DNA of 64,000 bases, taken from the NCBI GenBank assembly GCA_016025055.1, contig CP065590.1, forward strand, positions 3,286,001 to 3,350,000. The letters are read 5' to 3'. The notes below the pieces were generated by a model that searched no databases, had not been told where the DNA came from, and worked only from the letters and a program-made list of their open reading frames with translations. Shown here piece by piece: positions 8,764 to 20,232 of the stretch. Made by a program: the position numbers and the translations under genes. Position 1 is the stretch's first letter. Each line of letters starts with the position of its first letter. Origin of the DNA: Chryseobacterium indologenes (GTDB lineage Bacteria; Bacteroidota; Bacteroidia; Flavobacteriales; Weeksellaceae).

Positions 8764-10088
8764 ATGAAATTGAGAATCCTTTTTTATCCTTGCTATTTCC
8801 TTTCATGGCGCTTAGTCAATATTATGTAGGGCGCTTAAATAATTACAATTCACGGGAGTATTATTCTGCTGAGAATTTAAAAACTGCAATAAATGGTGAT
8901 GGCAGTATGTATATTTTTTATGGTAGTAAAATAAGTAAGATTCTGCCGAGTGGTTTAATAGATTCCAGTTTTGGAATTGGGGGAATTGTTGATGTTGGTG
9001 TTTACAGTTCCTATGGTACTAACATTTTTGCTAATGATCAAGGAATATATTTGTTATTAGTTAATAAGATTGCAAAATATAGCTTAACGGGTACTCCTGA
9101 TATGTCATTTGGTGTGAATGGGATTGTTACATATTCTCAAAGTATTTCCAAAATATTTTTAAATTCTGATTCTTCTTTATATTTTTCAAGTAATAAGGAA
9201 ATAAAGAAAATACTTCCTAATGGGCAAATCGATAATTCATTTGCAATTAGCGTTCCTGCAAATGATTTCTATTTTATAAATAATGATTTTTATGTGTTCC
9301 GCCTTGAATACCCTTCTTTTTTATATGTAACAAAACATGATTTAAATGGAGGACAGGACCTTACTTATGGTAATTTGGGAACCTTTACCGGTCTAAATCA
9401 TTATATTATAGATACTACTTCCGGTAATATCTATGCAAATAATTCAACAGGAATTACAAGATATACATCTGCAGGAGTAGAGGATAGTACTTTTGGTACT
9501 GGAGGAACAGTTTTAGGAAATTTTCCAGGTAGTATTAAGAGCGTGAAAATAGATTCAAATAATAATATTCTTTTTTTTGGAGGAGGTCAGGCATATGGAT
9601 ATAACCAGACTGTAATTTATAGGTTGAAAAATAACGGAGATCTTGATAATACATTTAACAACGGAAATTATAAGTATGTTTCGGATCATGGTATTATATT
9701 AAATGCAAGTTTGATAGATGATAATACTTATGTGTGTGTAGATAATAGAAGGTACAGTTTGAACAGTTTTGTTGATAGAACAAAAAAATATGTAAGAACG
9801 CAGGATCAATCAATAATAACTGTAGATCAGAATCTCAATTTAAATGAAGTAAGAAATAATAAAACAGACAATATCAAGGTTTATCCAAATCCTACAACAG
9901 AAGTTCTTTATGTTAAAGTAGAAAATAATGAAAAGGTTAATAGAATAAATGTCTATACTATGACGGGAGATTTCATATTGTCTACAAATAAAACCGAAAT
10001 TAATGTTAAACATCTTACTACAGGTAATTACGTAATTGAAGTGGTTACAAAACATAAAAATTACAAAACTAAATTTGTTAAAAAGTAG
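8764..10088 (+). CDS. Secreted delta-60-repeat protein with T9SS type A sorting domain (frameshift in signal peptide)
   Basis: The mature part has at least five delta-60-type repeats of the form NG-x-D-x-(S/T)FG-x-x-G (for example GLIDSSFGIGG, GTPDMSFGVNG, GVEDSTFGTGG), which usually form a beta-propeller-like fold. The last about 75 residues are a type IX secretion sorting domain (IKVYPNPTTEVLYVKV ... YVIEVVT ... FVKK). The ATG at 8764 is out of frame with the body by one base. One extra T in the run 8780-8785 gives MKLRILFLSLLFPFMALSQ, a clean Sec signal peptide, and 441 residues. It is predicted to be secreted or surface-attached. A paralogue follows 4 bp downstream. Confidence 0.85.
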
Positions 10089-10092
10089 AAAT

Positions 10093-11504
10093 ATGAAAAA
10101 ATTCCTTTTTGTAATGTTGTTTGCTGTGAGTTTACAAGCTCAAATGCACGTGAAAAAAGACCAAACATATGAAACGAATCCGTTTATTCACACTACAATG
10201 AATAACACTAACAGAAACCCGTTGCAATCAATATTGCAAAACGGAAGTATTCTCTGGCTTGACAGTGATATTACTAAATATCGACCAGATGGAAAAAAGA
10301 TATGACATTTGGTGTTAATGGATCTTTAAGTGTAGTAGCAAATGATTTGACATATGCTAGTTTGATAAAAGTTGTAAATAATAGTCTATATGTTTATTCA
10401 TTGAATCCATATTGGACTACTCCGGTTGAAAGAGTAGGTAAGTTTGATTTTAATGGAGTGAAAAGCACAAGCTTTGGGACAAATGGTATTTTATCTTTTT
10501 CTAATAATCGCTTGGCAAATTTTAATTATATGATTGAAAATGTAGATCAATCTTTATTTGTCATAGCTATAAGTGGTGGAAATAAAAAAATTCTTAAGAT
10601 AGATGCTAATGGAGTAATAGATCCTAATTTTATTAGCTCAGATTTAGATGCAAAACCTGTTTTTGGGTTAACACAATTATCTAATAACAATGTATTAATT
10701 ACATACAATGATTCTTCTGTTTCCAAGAATTATCTAAAAAGATATACTTATCAAGGACAGACAGATAATACATTTGGTGATCAGGGGATTACTTACCTTG
10801 ATTCTAATAATAACCAAATTGTGGTAAATAACTTAGACGAAATATTTGTATTTAACAAAATAGGAACACAACAGATTATAAAAAAGTATGCATCTAACGG
10901 GCTTATTGATACTACGTTTGGGACTAACGGGGTATTTGATATTGCATCATTCAATACAGGAAAAACAATAAATATAAATAATATAGATTTAGATTCCAAT
11001 AGTAGTGTTCTTTTGTTCGGAGGAGCAATAGGAGTAGGAGAGACTAATTCGTTCATAGCACGAATAAATTCTAATGGAAGTTTGGATACCAACTTTCATG
11101 GCAATTCATCTTATTTCATGGCTCCTGATTCGTTTGCGGATAATCTTTTAGGTAAAGTCATCAATGATAATGAGTATATATGTTTTAACAAAGTAGCAGG
11201 AAGTAGCATGGTTTCATACAAAAGCCTTAAATACACAAGAAATGGTACTCCTGCGTTAGGCCTTCAGGATATGAAATACAATAATAGTATTAAGATCTAT
11301 CCTAATCCTGCATCCGATTTTATTACTATTGAAGTTGGAAAGAATGATAAGATTAACAAAATCAATATTTATACAATGACAGGTGAATTTGTTCTTTCTA
11401 GTAAAAAATCTGAAGTTGATATTAAAGATATAGCAACAGGAAGTTATATGATAGAAGCAACTGTAAATGATAAAATATATAAAAGTAAGTTTATTAAGAA
11501 ATAA
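10093..11504 (+). CDS. Second delta-60-repeat protein with T9SS type A sorting domain (frameshift in assembly)
   Basis: This paralogue of the upstream gene starts at ATG 10093 with a Sec signal peptide (MKKFLFVMLFAVSLQAQ). It contains repeats such as DMTFGVNGSL, STSFGTNGIL, DNTFGDQG and DTTFGTNG, and ends in a T9SS sorting domain (IKIYPNPASDFITIEVG ... KFIKK). The frame breaks at six A (10293-10298); one more A joins RPDGKK to DMTFGVNG and completes a repeat, giving 470 residues. The tandem arrangement suggests a local duplication. Function is unknown beyond secretion and surface location. Confidence 0.85.
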
Positions 11505-11545
11505 TGATAATTTTATTAGACTTACCTAAATTACTCTAAAAATAA

Positions 11546-11568
11546 CGATGCTGTTTAGCATTCTTTTT
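11546..11568 (+). terminator. Terminator after the delta-60 repeat operon
   Basis: GATGCT pairs with AGCATT around a GTTT loop, followed by six T. The stem is short but correctly placed. Confidence 0.55.
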
Positions 11569-11603
11569 TATGCTGATAACAATACTTTTTTGACACTTTT
11601 TAA

Positions 11604-13607
<2,004 letters not shown>

Positions 13608-13628
13608 GCATTTGTAAAATATACCCTA

Positions 13629-13661
13629 AAAAGCTTCTAATTATTTAGAAGCTTTTTTTAT
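13629..13661 (+). terminator. gyrB terminator
   Basis: AAAAGCTTCTAA and TTAGAAGCTTTT form a 12-bp stem with a TTAT loop, followed by a T run. Confidence 0.85.
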
Positions 13662-13691
13662 ATTTGGAGTAACCAAAAAAAACAAATAAAT

Positions 13692-14114
13692 ATGTTAACT
13701 CTTTTACAAACAGACCCTTATAATGGGATGGATGCGGCTAGCGGTGCAGCTGCTGCAGGATTTGGTATAGGAACGATGATCATGAGCTTATTGTTCTATG
13801 TTTTCTATGGATATTGCATGTACAAAATCTTTCAAAAAGCCGGAAGGCAAGATGCATGGGCTGCTTTTATTCCCATTTACAACACGATTGTACTTTTAGA
13901 GATTGTTAAAAAACCCATATGGTGGATTATCTTATTCTGTATCCCTTTGGTAAATATCTATGCCATCTGGGTTACCTATGATAGATTAGCTAAAGGTTTT
14001 GCAAAAGAAACTCCTTTGTATACAATCCTGTTACTCTTCCTCGGGTTTATTTTTATTCCTGTTCTTGGGCTGGGGAGTGATACTTATGATAGCAAAAGAA
14101 TTCCAAATGATTAA
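13692..14114 (+). CDS. Small membrane protein, DUF5684-like
   Basis: A 140-residue protein with three or four hydrophobic helices. The segment KIFQKAGRQDAWAAFIPIYN followed by a second helix and VTYDRLAKGFAK is typical of the DUF5684 family. The N-terminus is a short Ala/Gly-rich region. It has its own terminator and stands between gyrB and the DUF3857 genes. The biochemical role of the family is not known. Confidence 0.75.
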   Translation: MLTLLQTDPYNGMDAASGAAAAGFGIGTMIMSLLFYVFYGYCMYKIFQKAGRQDAWAAFIPIYNTIVLLEIVKKPIWWIILFCIPLVNIYAIWVTYDRLAKGFAKETPLYTILLLFLGFIFIPVLGLGSDTYDSKRIPND

Positions 14115-14122
14115 AAAATTGG

Positions 14123-14152
14123 AAAAAGACTTCAGAAACGAAGTCTTTTTTA
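14123..14152 (+). terminator. Terminator after the DUF5684 gene
   Basis: AAAAAGACTTC pairs with GAAGTCTTTTT around a six-base loop and is followed by a T-rich stretch. Confidence 0.85.
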
Positions 14153-14203
14153 TTTTATAAAAGTCTTTTTAATGGAAATTTTTAACAGTTGTTAAGATTT
14201 CAT

Positions 14204-14211
14204 TATTTTTG
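14204..14211 (+). promoter_or_regulatory. -7 promoter element for the DUF3857 gene
   Basis: TATTTTTG matches TAnnTTTG exactly, 16 nt before the ATG at 14228. No well-spaced -33 element was seen. Confidence 0.5.
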
Positions 14212-14227
14212 CCTACTTTTAATAACT

Positions 14228-16128
14228 ATGATGAAAATATTATTTCTAGCGGCCATATCTACGGCTCCATTCTATTATGCGCAGACATATGCGGTTTCTG
14301 CAATTCCTGAACATTTAAAGAAAAATGCGAATGTTGTCATCAGAAAAGAAGATCAAGTTATAGAAATTAATAAGATTGATGATATTCAGTATAAAAAAAC
14401 ATCTGTAATTACAGTTCTCAATAATGATGGAGTTTCATATTCTATTCCGAGAATAGGCTATAGCAAGGGAGGGAATATATCAGGGATAAAAGTTATAATT
14501 TATGATGAAAAGGGAGTGAAAGTTAAAACTTACTCAAAGAGTGATTTTGTTGATATTGCAGCCAATCCTCAAGGATCATTTTACTCTGACAATAGGATGC
14601 TTATTCTTCCTTACAATTATTCACAATTTCCTTATACGCTAGAATTCACTTATGAACTTAAGGATGAAACTACGGTTTTTATTCCAGATTTTATTCCTTT
14701 TTATACTTATAATATTTCATTACAAGAAAGTAAGTTAAATGTTATTAATAAATCAAACATTAATCTGCGGTCAAAAGTCTATGATTCTCAGTTCTCTTAT
14801 GGCCAAGTAGAGGTAAAGACTGACAAGATTGCCTCATCATACTTTTTAAGGATATACCGGCTATCGATAATGGTAAAATGGTGCCTAGCCCTCAAACAAT
14901 ATTACCAAAGGTTAGTTTCTCTCTGGATCAGTTTAATCTTGTGGGTAAAAGGGGGAGTATCACTTCGTGGCAAGACTTTGGAAAATGGTATTACGAAAAT
15001 CTGCTTTATCCTGTTTCTATTTCTACTCCGAATATTAAATCTGAAATTGCTTCATTAAATCTGACAGGAACAATAGAAGAGAAGGTAAAAAAAATATATC
15101 AATATATGCAGAGTAAAACCCGATATGTATTTGTTGCTCTCGGAATAGGTGGCTGGCAACCCATGCTGCCAGATGAAGTACAAAAAAAAGGATACGGGGA
15201 TTGTAAAGGTTTAACTAACTATATGAAAATACTTCTTGATGAAGCTGGAATTCAGTCTAACTACTGTATTATTAATTCTGATTATTCTCCTGTAAGTTTT
15301 GATAAAGATTTTCCAAAAATGTCTGGAAATCATGTTATACTCATGATACCTACAGAAAAAGGAAATATCTGGCTGGAAAATACCTCTCAGGAGATAGCAT
15401 TTAATCATTTAAGTTTCAGTACAACAGATAGAAATACTTTGGCCGTAAAATCGGATGGAATAGAAATTATACAAACTCCCAGTTATACTGCGGAGCAGAG
15501 TGGAGATAATCAGACTGTTGAAATCCAATTAACAGCAGGTAGCTCTGTTTCGGGGAAGGCTAGATTTTCATATCGGGGAAGCCAATATGATTATCATCTA
15601 ATGTATGTTATGCTTTCTGAAAAGGAAAGAAAAGATCGATTGGTAAAAAAGTTATCAACTTTAGATTTTGAAAATCTAGATATAACGAAAATTACCAATG
15701 ATAAGGATAAAGCGATGATAGATTTGGACATTGATTTTAAGGCCGCTAATTACACTAAGATGCTGGGAAATGATTATGTTTTTAGAGCCGTTCCTCTGTA
15801 TGATGATATTTTCCATACCGATGAGAAAGATAGGGCATTACCTTTTGAAAATAAATTCTCTTTTCAGGATAACTATACTATAGATTATAAACTTCCTTCC
15901 GGTTATTATATAAAAGCTATTCCCGAAGATGTAACCCTTAATTCGGAATTTGGTATTTATAGTATTGCCTTTTCAAAAATAGCAGATAAACTTATTGTAA
16001 AAAGAACTCTTAAAATTATAAAAGGAATATACCCCAAAGACAAGTATAAAGATTATATAAATTTTAGAAAGAAAATACGTAATGCTGATAATGCTAAAGT
16101 TTTGATGTCCATTAGAGAAAATATTTAG
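14228..16128 (+). CDS. DUF3857/transglutaminase-like secreted protein (frameshift in assembly)
   Basis: The protein has a signal peptide, an N-terminal DUF3857 beta domain (about residues 30-250), a transglutaminase-like core and a C-terminal beta domain. The core contains YMQSKTRYV and the catalytic-type Cys in KKGYGDCKGLTNYMK, with a later His in GNHVILM. The frame breaks at five T (14853-14857); one more T restores SSYFFKDIPAIDNGKMVPSP and 633 residues, the usual length. Members are common in Bacteroidetes and are probably periplasmic or surface proteins; the substrate is unknown. A second ATG immediately follows the first. A paralogue, broken by an insertion element, lies downstream. Confidence 0.85.
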
Positions 16129-16195
16129 AATGAATTATATATTTTAATTTAAGTATAACACTTATTATATTAATTAATAACCATAATAAAAAGCT

Positions 16196-17091
16196 ATGAA
16201 ATTTAAGAATGTAGCCTTAAATGTACTCCTTATTACATCTTCTAATTTGATGTGGTCACAAACCCATAAATTTCTTTCGTTTCCCATTTTCAATGAAACT
16301 GATGTAAAAAAAAACGAGCTCCTTAATTGAAAAGGATGCCCCTGCAGAAATATTATATAATATTGTAAGGTTTAATATCCTTCCAAACCAATCATTAGAA
16401 AAAGAATATTATTCTAAAATTAAAATTTATGATAAAAATAAAGCTGAAGAATGGCTAAATCTTGAAATTCCTATGCAAACTGGAGAAAGATTATTAGAAT
16501 TCGAAGCTACAGTATATAATCTGGCAGGAGACAAGGTAGAAAAAGTTACTGTCGATAAAAAGATCAGTTAAAGGAAAATTTTATAAAGGGCCTTAAATTT
16601 TATAAAATTGCTTTTCCCAATATTCTAAATGGTTCTGTGATTGAATATAGATATAAAGTAGGAGATGCTAATTTTTTCAATCTTAGCCATGTGCTTGAAC
16701 ATAATATTCCGGTTGTATATCAGGAGTTTAATCTGGAATATCCTGAAACTTTGGCTTATACCTTTAACAACCCTGGAAATATGCTTGTTCCAAAATATAA
16801 TATTTCAATTACGGAGAATAGGAGTAATCTTTTATATAATATTTACAGATTTGGTTATGAAAATGTAAAACCAGTTAAAAATGAATTATTTGTGAAAGAT
16901 TTAAGCAGGCATAAAGCAAAATTAAAAGCTCAATTAGCTTATCTATTAACGCGATATCGATCCAGAGAATATACTTATGATAAATCTAAAGATTGGAACA
17001 ATGTTGCAGAATTATTATCAGAAGATGATAAATTTGGAGGATTTTTAAAAAGTGATGTTAAAGGAATTTTACCCGAAGAAATTAAAAATTA
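16196..17091 (+). pseudogene. DUF3857-family gene, 5' part, interrupted by the IS1595 element
   Basis: From ATG 16196 (MKFKNVALNVLL, a signal peptide) the sequence encodes a protein like its upstream neighbour's DUF3857 half. Two further frame changes are seen: nine A at 16306-16314, where eight fit, and five A at 16557-16561, where six fit. The coding sequence ends at LPEEIKN where the element begins. Removing the element and one target copy gives EEIKNYYEANERANKVFNFVK in frame with the 3' part at 20264. Unlike the other frameshifted genes in the window, this one is physically disrupted by 3.2 kb of DNA. Confidence 0.9.
17084..17091. repeat. Left target-site duplication of the IS1595 element
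   Basis: AAAAATTA here is repeated exactly at 20256-20263 on the other side of the element. Eight base pairs is the usual duplication size for the IS1595 family. Confidence 0.9.
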
Positions 17092-17114
17092 GGTAATTAT
17101 ACGCTAGTTTACAC
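17092..17114 (+). repeat. Left terminal inverted repeat of the IS1595 element
   Basis: It begins GGTAATTATACGC and ends TACAC. Compared with the reverse complement of the right end it differs at four positions (6, 14, 16 and 18). Confidence 0.9.
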
Positions 17115-17148
17115 TAACTTGTTAAAAATAAAAGAGGGCTAAAATTAA

Positions 17149-17628
17149 TTAGTCCTCTTGTTCTATATGGTCACATGAAAAGAAATCATTAACATTGTCC
17201 TTAAAATTATAACAATCCTTATCTGCTATAAAATACATGTTGAAACAATCACTTCCTTCAAAATCTTCACAATGGCTCCTTACAAATCTTTGTACTTTCT
17301 CGTCAGCCTCATCTTCTGCTTCATACCATCTGTTAAAAAGTATTTCCCTACATTCCGCTTTTCCTCCCTCGTTATCACAAAAAAACACTAAGCTCTGGCA
17401 TCGTTCAGTTAAAACTTGTTTTAAAATAGCAATGACAGTTTCTTTGACTCTTTCGTCAGGTGTAGGTTTTCCAGAAACACATTTTAAATCTACCTCATAA
17501 ATATCTTTACATTCCGAGCAAAAATCAGCAAAATGATCTTCTTTTGGTTTTAGGTAAAGATAATAAACATCATGGTTATCTGTGAAAAATTCAAATACAT
17601 AGTTACCTTTTTCTGTCCAATCGTACAT
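17149..17628 (-). CDS. DUF6169-like passenger protein
   Basis: A 159-residue acidic protein resembling DUF6169 family members: an N-terminal YVFEFFTDNHDVYYLYL strand region, then DERVKETVIAILKQVL, SLVFFCDNEGGKAECR and REILFNRWYEA, the pattern of these small Bacteroidetes proteins. It has no signal peptide and is rich in Asp, Glu and Cys. It overlaps the start region of a small gene upstream (17603-17776), so the two may form an operon inside the element. Function is unknown. The family call is from memory of its pattern and should be checked by profile search. Confidence 0.6.
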   Translation of the reverse strand: MYDWTEKGNYVFEFFTDNHDVYYLYLKPKEDHFADFCSECKDIYEVDLKCVSGKPTPDERVKETVIAILKQVLTERCQSLVFFCDNEGGKAECREILFNRWYEAEDEADEKVQRFVRSHCEDFEGSDCFNMYFIADKDCYNFKDNVNDFFSCDHIEQED

Positions 17629-17776
17629 TTGCTTTATTTTGAAAAACAGTATCTATCATTTTACCATTACCTTTATCTCTATTAGGTAATTTATCAACCA
17701 AATACACTACTTTTTTAGGGTATTTTATTCCATCTATTATAGTCCATTCAAGGACTTTTTTATCCTTATATTTCAT
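17603..17776 (-). CDS. Small passenger protein (57 aa), unknown
   Basis: From ATG 17776 the peptide begins MKYKDKKVLEWTIIDGIKYPKK and is basic and hydrophilic without signal peptide or membrane segment. Its end overlaps the start of the DUF6169-like gene by 26 bp. An upstream start at 17806 would add a hydrophobic N-terminus of ten residues. No family recognised; position and coupling support it as a real passenger gene. Confidence 0.5.
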   Translation of the reverse strand: MKYKDKKVLEWTIIDGIKYPKKVVYLVDKLPNRDKGNGKMIDTVFQNKANVRLDRKR

Positions 17777-17839
17777 ATTTACAATTAAATACAAATATAG
17801 AACCATTCTTTTATATTACCAAAAACCTTGATTTTTAAA

Positions 17840-18085
17840 TTAAGATTCTTTATCTTTCTTTTTAGGTTTAAAGTTTAAAACCTTTTTCATACTCAAATCG
17901 AATTCCACTAATTTAAGCACATGTTTGCCGTCAACTAAAGGAATATCGTCTATGTAAATTATTTCAGTTCCATCGAATGCAAAGTATTCATAATTTTTCT
18001 TTATATCTTCAACATAAAAATAATCTACACCATCTTTTGTAATGTATCTCACATTTTTTTCTTTAAGCACTTCACCTAATGACAT
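17840..18085 (-). CDS. Small passenger protein (81 aa), unknown
   Basis: The protein begins MSLGEVLKEKNVRYITKDGV and alternates short predicted strands (YFYVEDI, EYFAFDGTEIIYIDDI) before a very basic tail (FKPKKKDKES). The sequence suggests a small compact beta-rich domain. It overlaps the end of the transposase gene by 10 bp, so it is probably expressed from the same transcript. I do not recognise the family. Confidence 0.55.
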   Translation of the reverse strand: MSLGEVLKEKNVRYITKDGVDYFYVEDIKKNYEYFAFDGTEIIYIDDIPLVDGKHVLKLVEFDLSMKKVLNFKPKKKDKES

Positions 18086-19004
18086 AATTCTTTATACTTA
18101 GTTCGGACATTTGAATTTGACAACAAATATCTGAATTTTTCTTGGTCTGTGACCTTTCTCAGGTTAAATCTATACACAAATTCATCAACATATTTTTGAA
18201 GATGCTTTTTAGAAACGTGATTATACATTCCTGAAATACTTCTTTTCAATATGTTCCAACTTCCTTCTATGTTGTTTGTGTGTATATTATTGTCCTGCAA
18301 ACTTACATACTCTTTTTTTTAGAATGGTCTATTACATTATGAGTATAATATTTATCTAAGCCTTTATAAGCCCACCATTCATCACTTATTAATATTGTTT
18401 TCTCAGGATTTACATATCTGCAAATCAAAGGTTGAATACTTTTTCTTTTTGTATCATCTACAACATATGCATTCATTTTACCATCTCTTTGCAACATTCC
18501 CATTACAGGAACTTTGTCTTTGAAACTTCTGCCTTGTGAGTGTGGAACCTTCTTGTCTTTGTGACGGTTCTTGTTCTTGCCTCCAATAAAAGTTTCGTCA
18601 CATTCTACAATACCTTCAAGCTCATTATTATTCTCAATACCAAAACAGGCTCTAATTCTTTGTAACATGAACCATGCTGTTGCTTGTCTCACTCCAATAT
18701 CCTTTCCTAATTGTATAGAACTAATCCCTTTTTTGTGGGAAGTAACAAGCCAAATAGCCATAAACCATTTGCGAAGACTAACTTTAGAGTTCTCAAACAT
18801 TGTTCCTGTCTTAACATTAAAATACTTGCCTGTATTCTTACATTTATATTGATTATTCTTACACTTATATACTTTTGAAATTTCATCAAAAGGACTTACA
18901 GGAAGTTTGTTCCATTTCAACATTTCCAAATAATCAATGCAATCCTGTTCTGTTGAAAAGGTTTGAGTTAATTCAAATACTGATTTTATGTTGGTGTTAA
19001 ACAT
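18076..19004 (-). CDS. IS1595-family (ISXO2-type) transposase (frameshift in assembly)
   Basis: The protein starts at ATG 19004. Its N-terminal zinc-ribbon-like region retains only some Cys (KCKNNQYKCKNTGKYF), followed by the family helix RKWFMAIWLVTSHKKGISS and the DDE core. The first Asp is in VECDETFIGG (residue 136) and the second in LISDEWWAYKGL (about 208); the third acidic region is HTNNIEGSWNILKR. The frame breaks at eight T (18313-18320, plus strand); one more base gives HSKKKEYVSLQDN and a 309-residue transposase. If the break is real, the element would be immobile. It catalyses cut-and-paste or copy transposition of the surrounding element. Confidence 0.9.
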
Positions 19005-19009
19005 ATTTC

Positions 19010-19489
19010 CTAATTTGTATTCTTAATGATTGTATTAGCAGCATCATAAAGCCAACTAACATTACCTCTATAAAGGCTTTCCATATTATTAATAACAGTC
19101 TTGTTAAAAGATTCAATGATCCTGTTTTTACGATCATCAGATATATCTAAAGACTTTATTTGATAAAGAATATCATCTACAACAGATTGAGCATTTTTTT
19201 GATTGCTATTATATCTGTTTTGCAAAGTGGTTGCAGCGTTCCCCAAATTAGAAATATCTAATTGTTCAGGATCTTTATACTGATAAGGTTGCCTTGATTG
19301 TTGAGGGCTTTTTAAGCTATAATACTCCCATCTTCCAGAGTAACTATTGTATTTTTCATAACCTATGAGGTTTGATGAAGAATCGAAATAATCATATCTG
19401 TTATAATATGAGTTATACTTTTTAGTTACAGTTTGGGAAAAGCAAAAAGTTCCCATTAACATAAATAAGGAAAAGATAATTTTTTTCAT
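19010..19489 (-). CDS. Secreted passenger protein with WG-like/Tyr-rich N-terminal repeats, unknown
   Basis: From ATG 19489 the protein has a Sec signal peptide (MKKIIFSLFMLMGTFCFSQ). Next comes a Tyr-rich region with two similar units (KKYNSYYNRYDYFDSSSNLIG and EKYNSYSGRWEYYS), a linker rich in Gln and Pro, and a helical C-terminus (about residues 75-159). It lies inside the element just upstream of the transposase and reads the same way, 50 nt downstream of the candidate structured RNA. It is exported or periplasmic; no function is recognised. An in-frame ATG at 19519 would spoil the signal peptide. Confidence 0.7.
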   Translation of the reverse strand: MKKIIFSLFMLMGTFCFSQTVTKKYNSYYNRYDYFDSSSNLIGYEKYNSYSGRWEYYSLKSPQQSRQPYQYKDPEQLDISNLGNAATTLQNRYNSNQKNAQSVVDDILYQIKSLDISDDRKNRIIESFNKTVINNMESLYRGNVSWLYDAANTIIKNTN

Positions 19490-19539
19490 AAGTGAATTTT
19501 CTAATCCACTCAAACCCAAAGTAGAAATATTTTTGGTTT

Positions 19540-19740
19540 AAAAAAGAAAGGCGTGGGTTTGTAGACTATAATCCTGTTCTGAGGTTCTGACAAAACCTGC
19601 CCCAATGATAAATAGCAACATATACCCACACCATATGGAGTGAGCATCAGTTACTTTAATCGTGTGGGGCAAAGTGTCGAAACTGTCAGATTTCAGAACC
19701 CAGATTAAAATAGCTTAACGCTTTCTGTTCGATAAATATT
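19540..19740 (-). ncRNA. Candidate structured RNA (about 200 nt) inside the IS1595 element
   Basis: The minus strand folds into one long irregular hairpin. The closing stem is AGAAAGCGT (19726-19718) with ACGCCTTTCT (19554-19545). Inside are AATC/GATT, GTTCTGA/TCAGAAC, TCTGACA/TGTCAGA and TGCCCC/GGGGCA, and an apical helix AGTAAC/GTTGCT. G-U pairs in the apical helix, and in a possible GGTGTGGGT/ACCCACGCC alternative, work only on this strand. The closing stem is followed by six U (19545-19540), and a perfect -7 element lies just upstream. The size and hairpin form recall 6S RNA, but no homology is established. It could also be a 5' regulatory leader of the gene at 19489. Confidence 0.6.
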
Positions 19741-19744
19741 CCTA

Positions 19745-19752
19745 CAAAAATA
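19745..19752 (-). promoter_or_regulatory. -7 promoter element for the candidate RNA
   Basis: TATTTTTG on the minus strand matches TAnnTTTG and would start transcription near 19740, just before the folded region. No good -33 element at the usual spacing was found. Confidence 0.45.
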
Positions 19753-19803
19753 CAAAAATTATACCTTTTTATTGTAAATTTAACCTCAAAAAATTACTAA
19801 TTT

Positions 19804-20007
19804 ATGAAAGGATTTATAGAAGTTTATGCCCTTGATACTGAAAGGTATTATATAAATGTTACTCAAATAAAATATTTCTATGTGCCAGTATTTCAAGAAA
19901 ATGGAGAAAGAAACATCACTATTGTTCTGGGTGATGGAAGACAGATTCAATCAAGAATGTCAATAACAGATTTTCAAGATTTAATTAACAGATCTTTTGA
20001 GGATTGA
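19804..20007 (+). CDS. Small passenger protein (67 aa), unknown
   Basis: The peptide begins MKGFIEVYALDTERYYINVTQI and has the look of a compact beta protein (EVYAL, YYINV, ITIVLGDGRQIQS) with a short C-terminal helix (ITDFQDLINRSFED). It is the only clear plus-strand gene in the element and converges on a tiny minus-strand ORF with 27 bp overlap. No family recognised. Confidence 0.55.
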   Translation: MKGFIEVYALDTERYYINVTQIKYFYVPVFQENGERNITIVLGDGRQIQSRMSITDFQDLINRSFED

Positions 20008-20136
20008 TGAGCTCTCAAGTATTTCATTAACTTTTTCTAAAATCTTTTTGTTTTCATATAGACTTCTTTCATTTAAGATTTCTAAAATTTTTCTTACTGC
20101 TTCTTGAAAATCAGTAAAAGATTCTTTTGTTTCCAT
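19981..20136 (-). CDS. Tiny ORF (51 aa), possible passenger gene
   Basis: The ORF runs from ATG 20136 to TAA 19981. It encodes a helical, charged peptide (METKESFTDFQEAVRKILEI, then NERSLYENKKILEKVNEI) with no Trp or Cys. Its last 27 bp overlap the convergent gene. The amphipathic helical pattern and lack of rare-codon oddities make it credible, but there is no family evidence. Confidence 0.35.
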   Translation of the reverse strand: METKESFTDFQEAVRKILEILNERSLYENKKILEKVNEILESSSILKRSVN

Positions 20137-20159
20137 TTTGTAAAATTTAAAATTGTTAA

Positions 20160-20200
20160 TAAAAAAGACCTACTAATTTAATAGTTGGTCTTTGTTGTTT
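20160..20200 (+). terminator. Terminator-like hairpin near the right end of the element
   Basis: AAGACC-T-ACTA pairs with TAGT-T-GGTCTT with one T-T mismatch and is followed by T-rich DNA. It could end transcripts of the plus-strand passenger gene before they read out into the host gene. Confidence 0.5.
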
Positions 20201-20232
20201 TGTTCAAAAAAAATCTACACAAAATTAAACTT

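Noticed and set aside
16306..16314. Programmed ribosomal slippage at A runs
   Set aside because: The breaks occur in many unrelated genes with different run lengths and no stimulatory structure; a sequencing artefact is simpler.
19540..19740. Host 6S RNA call for the RNA in the element
   Set aside because: The zapA-adjacent RNA at 34325 has the better closing stem, bubble and genomic context; the element RNA is kept as a separate candidate.
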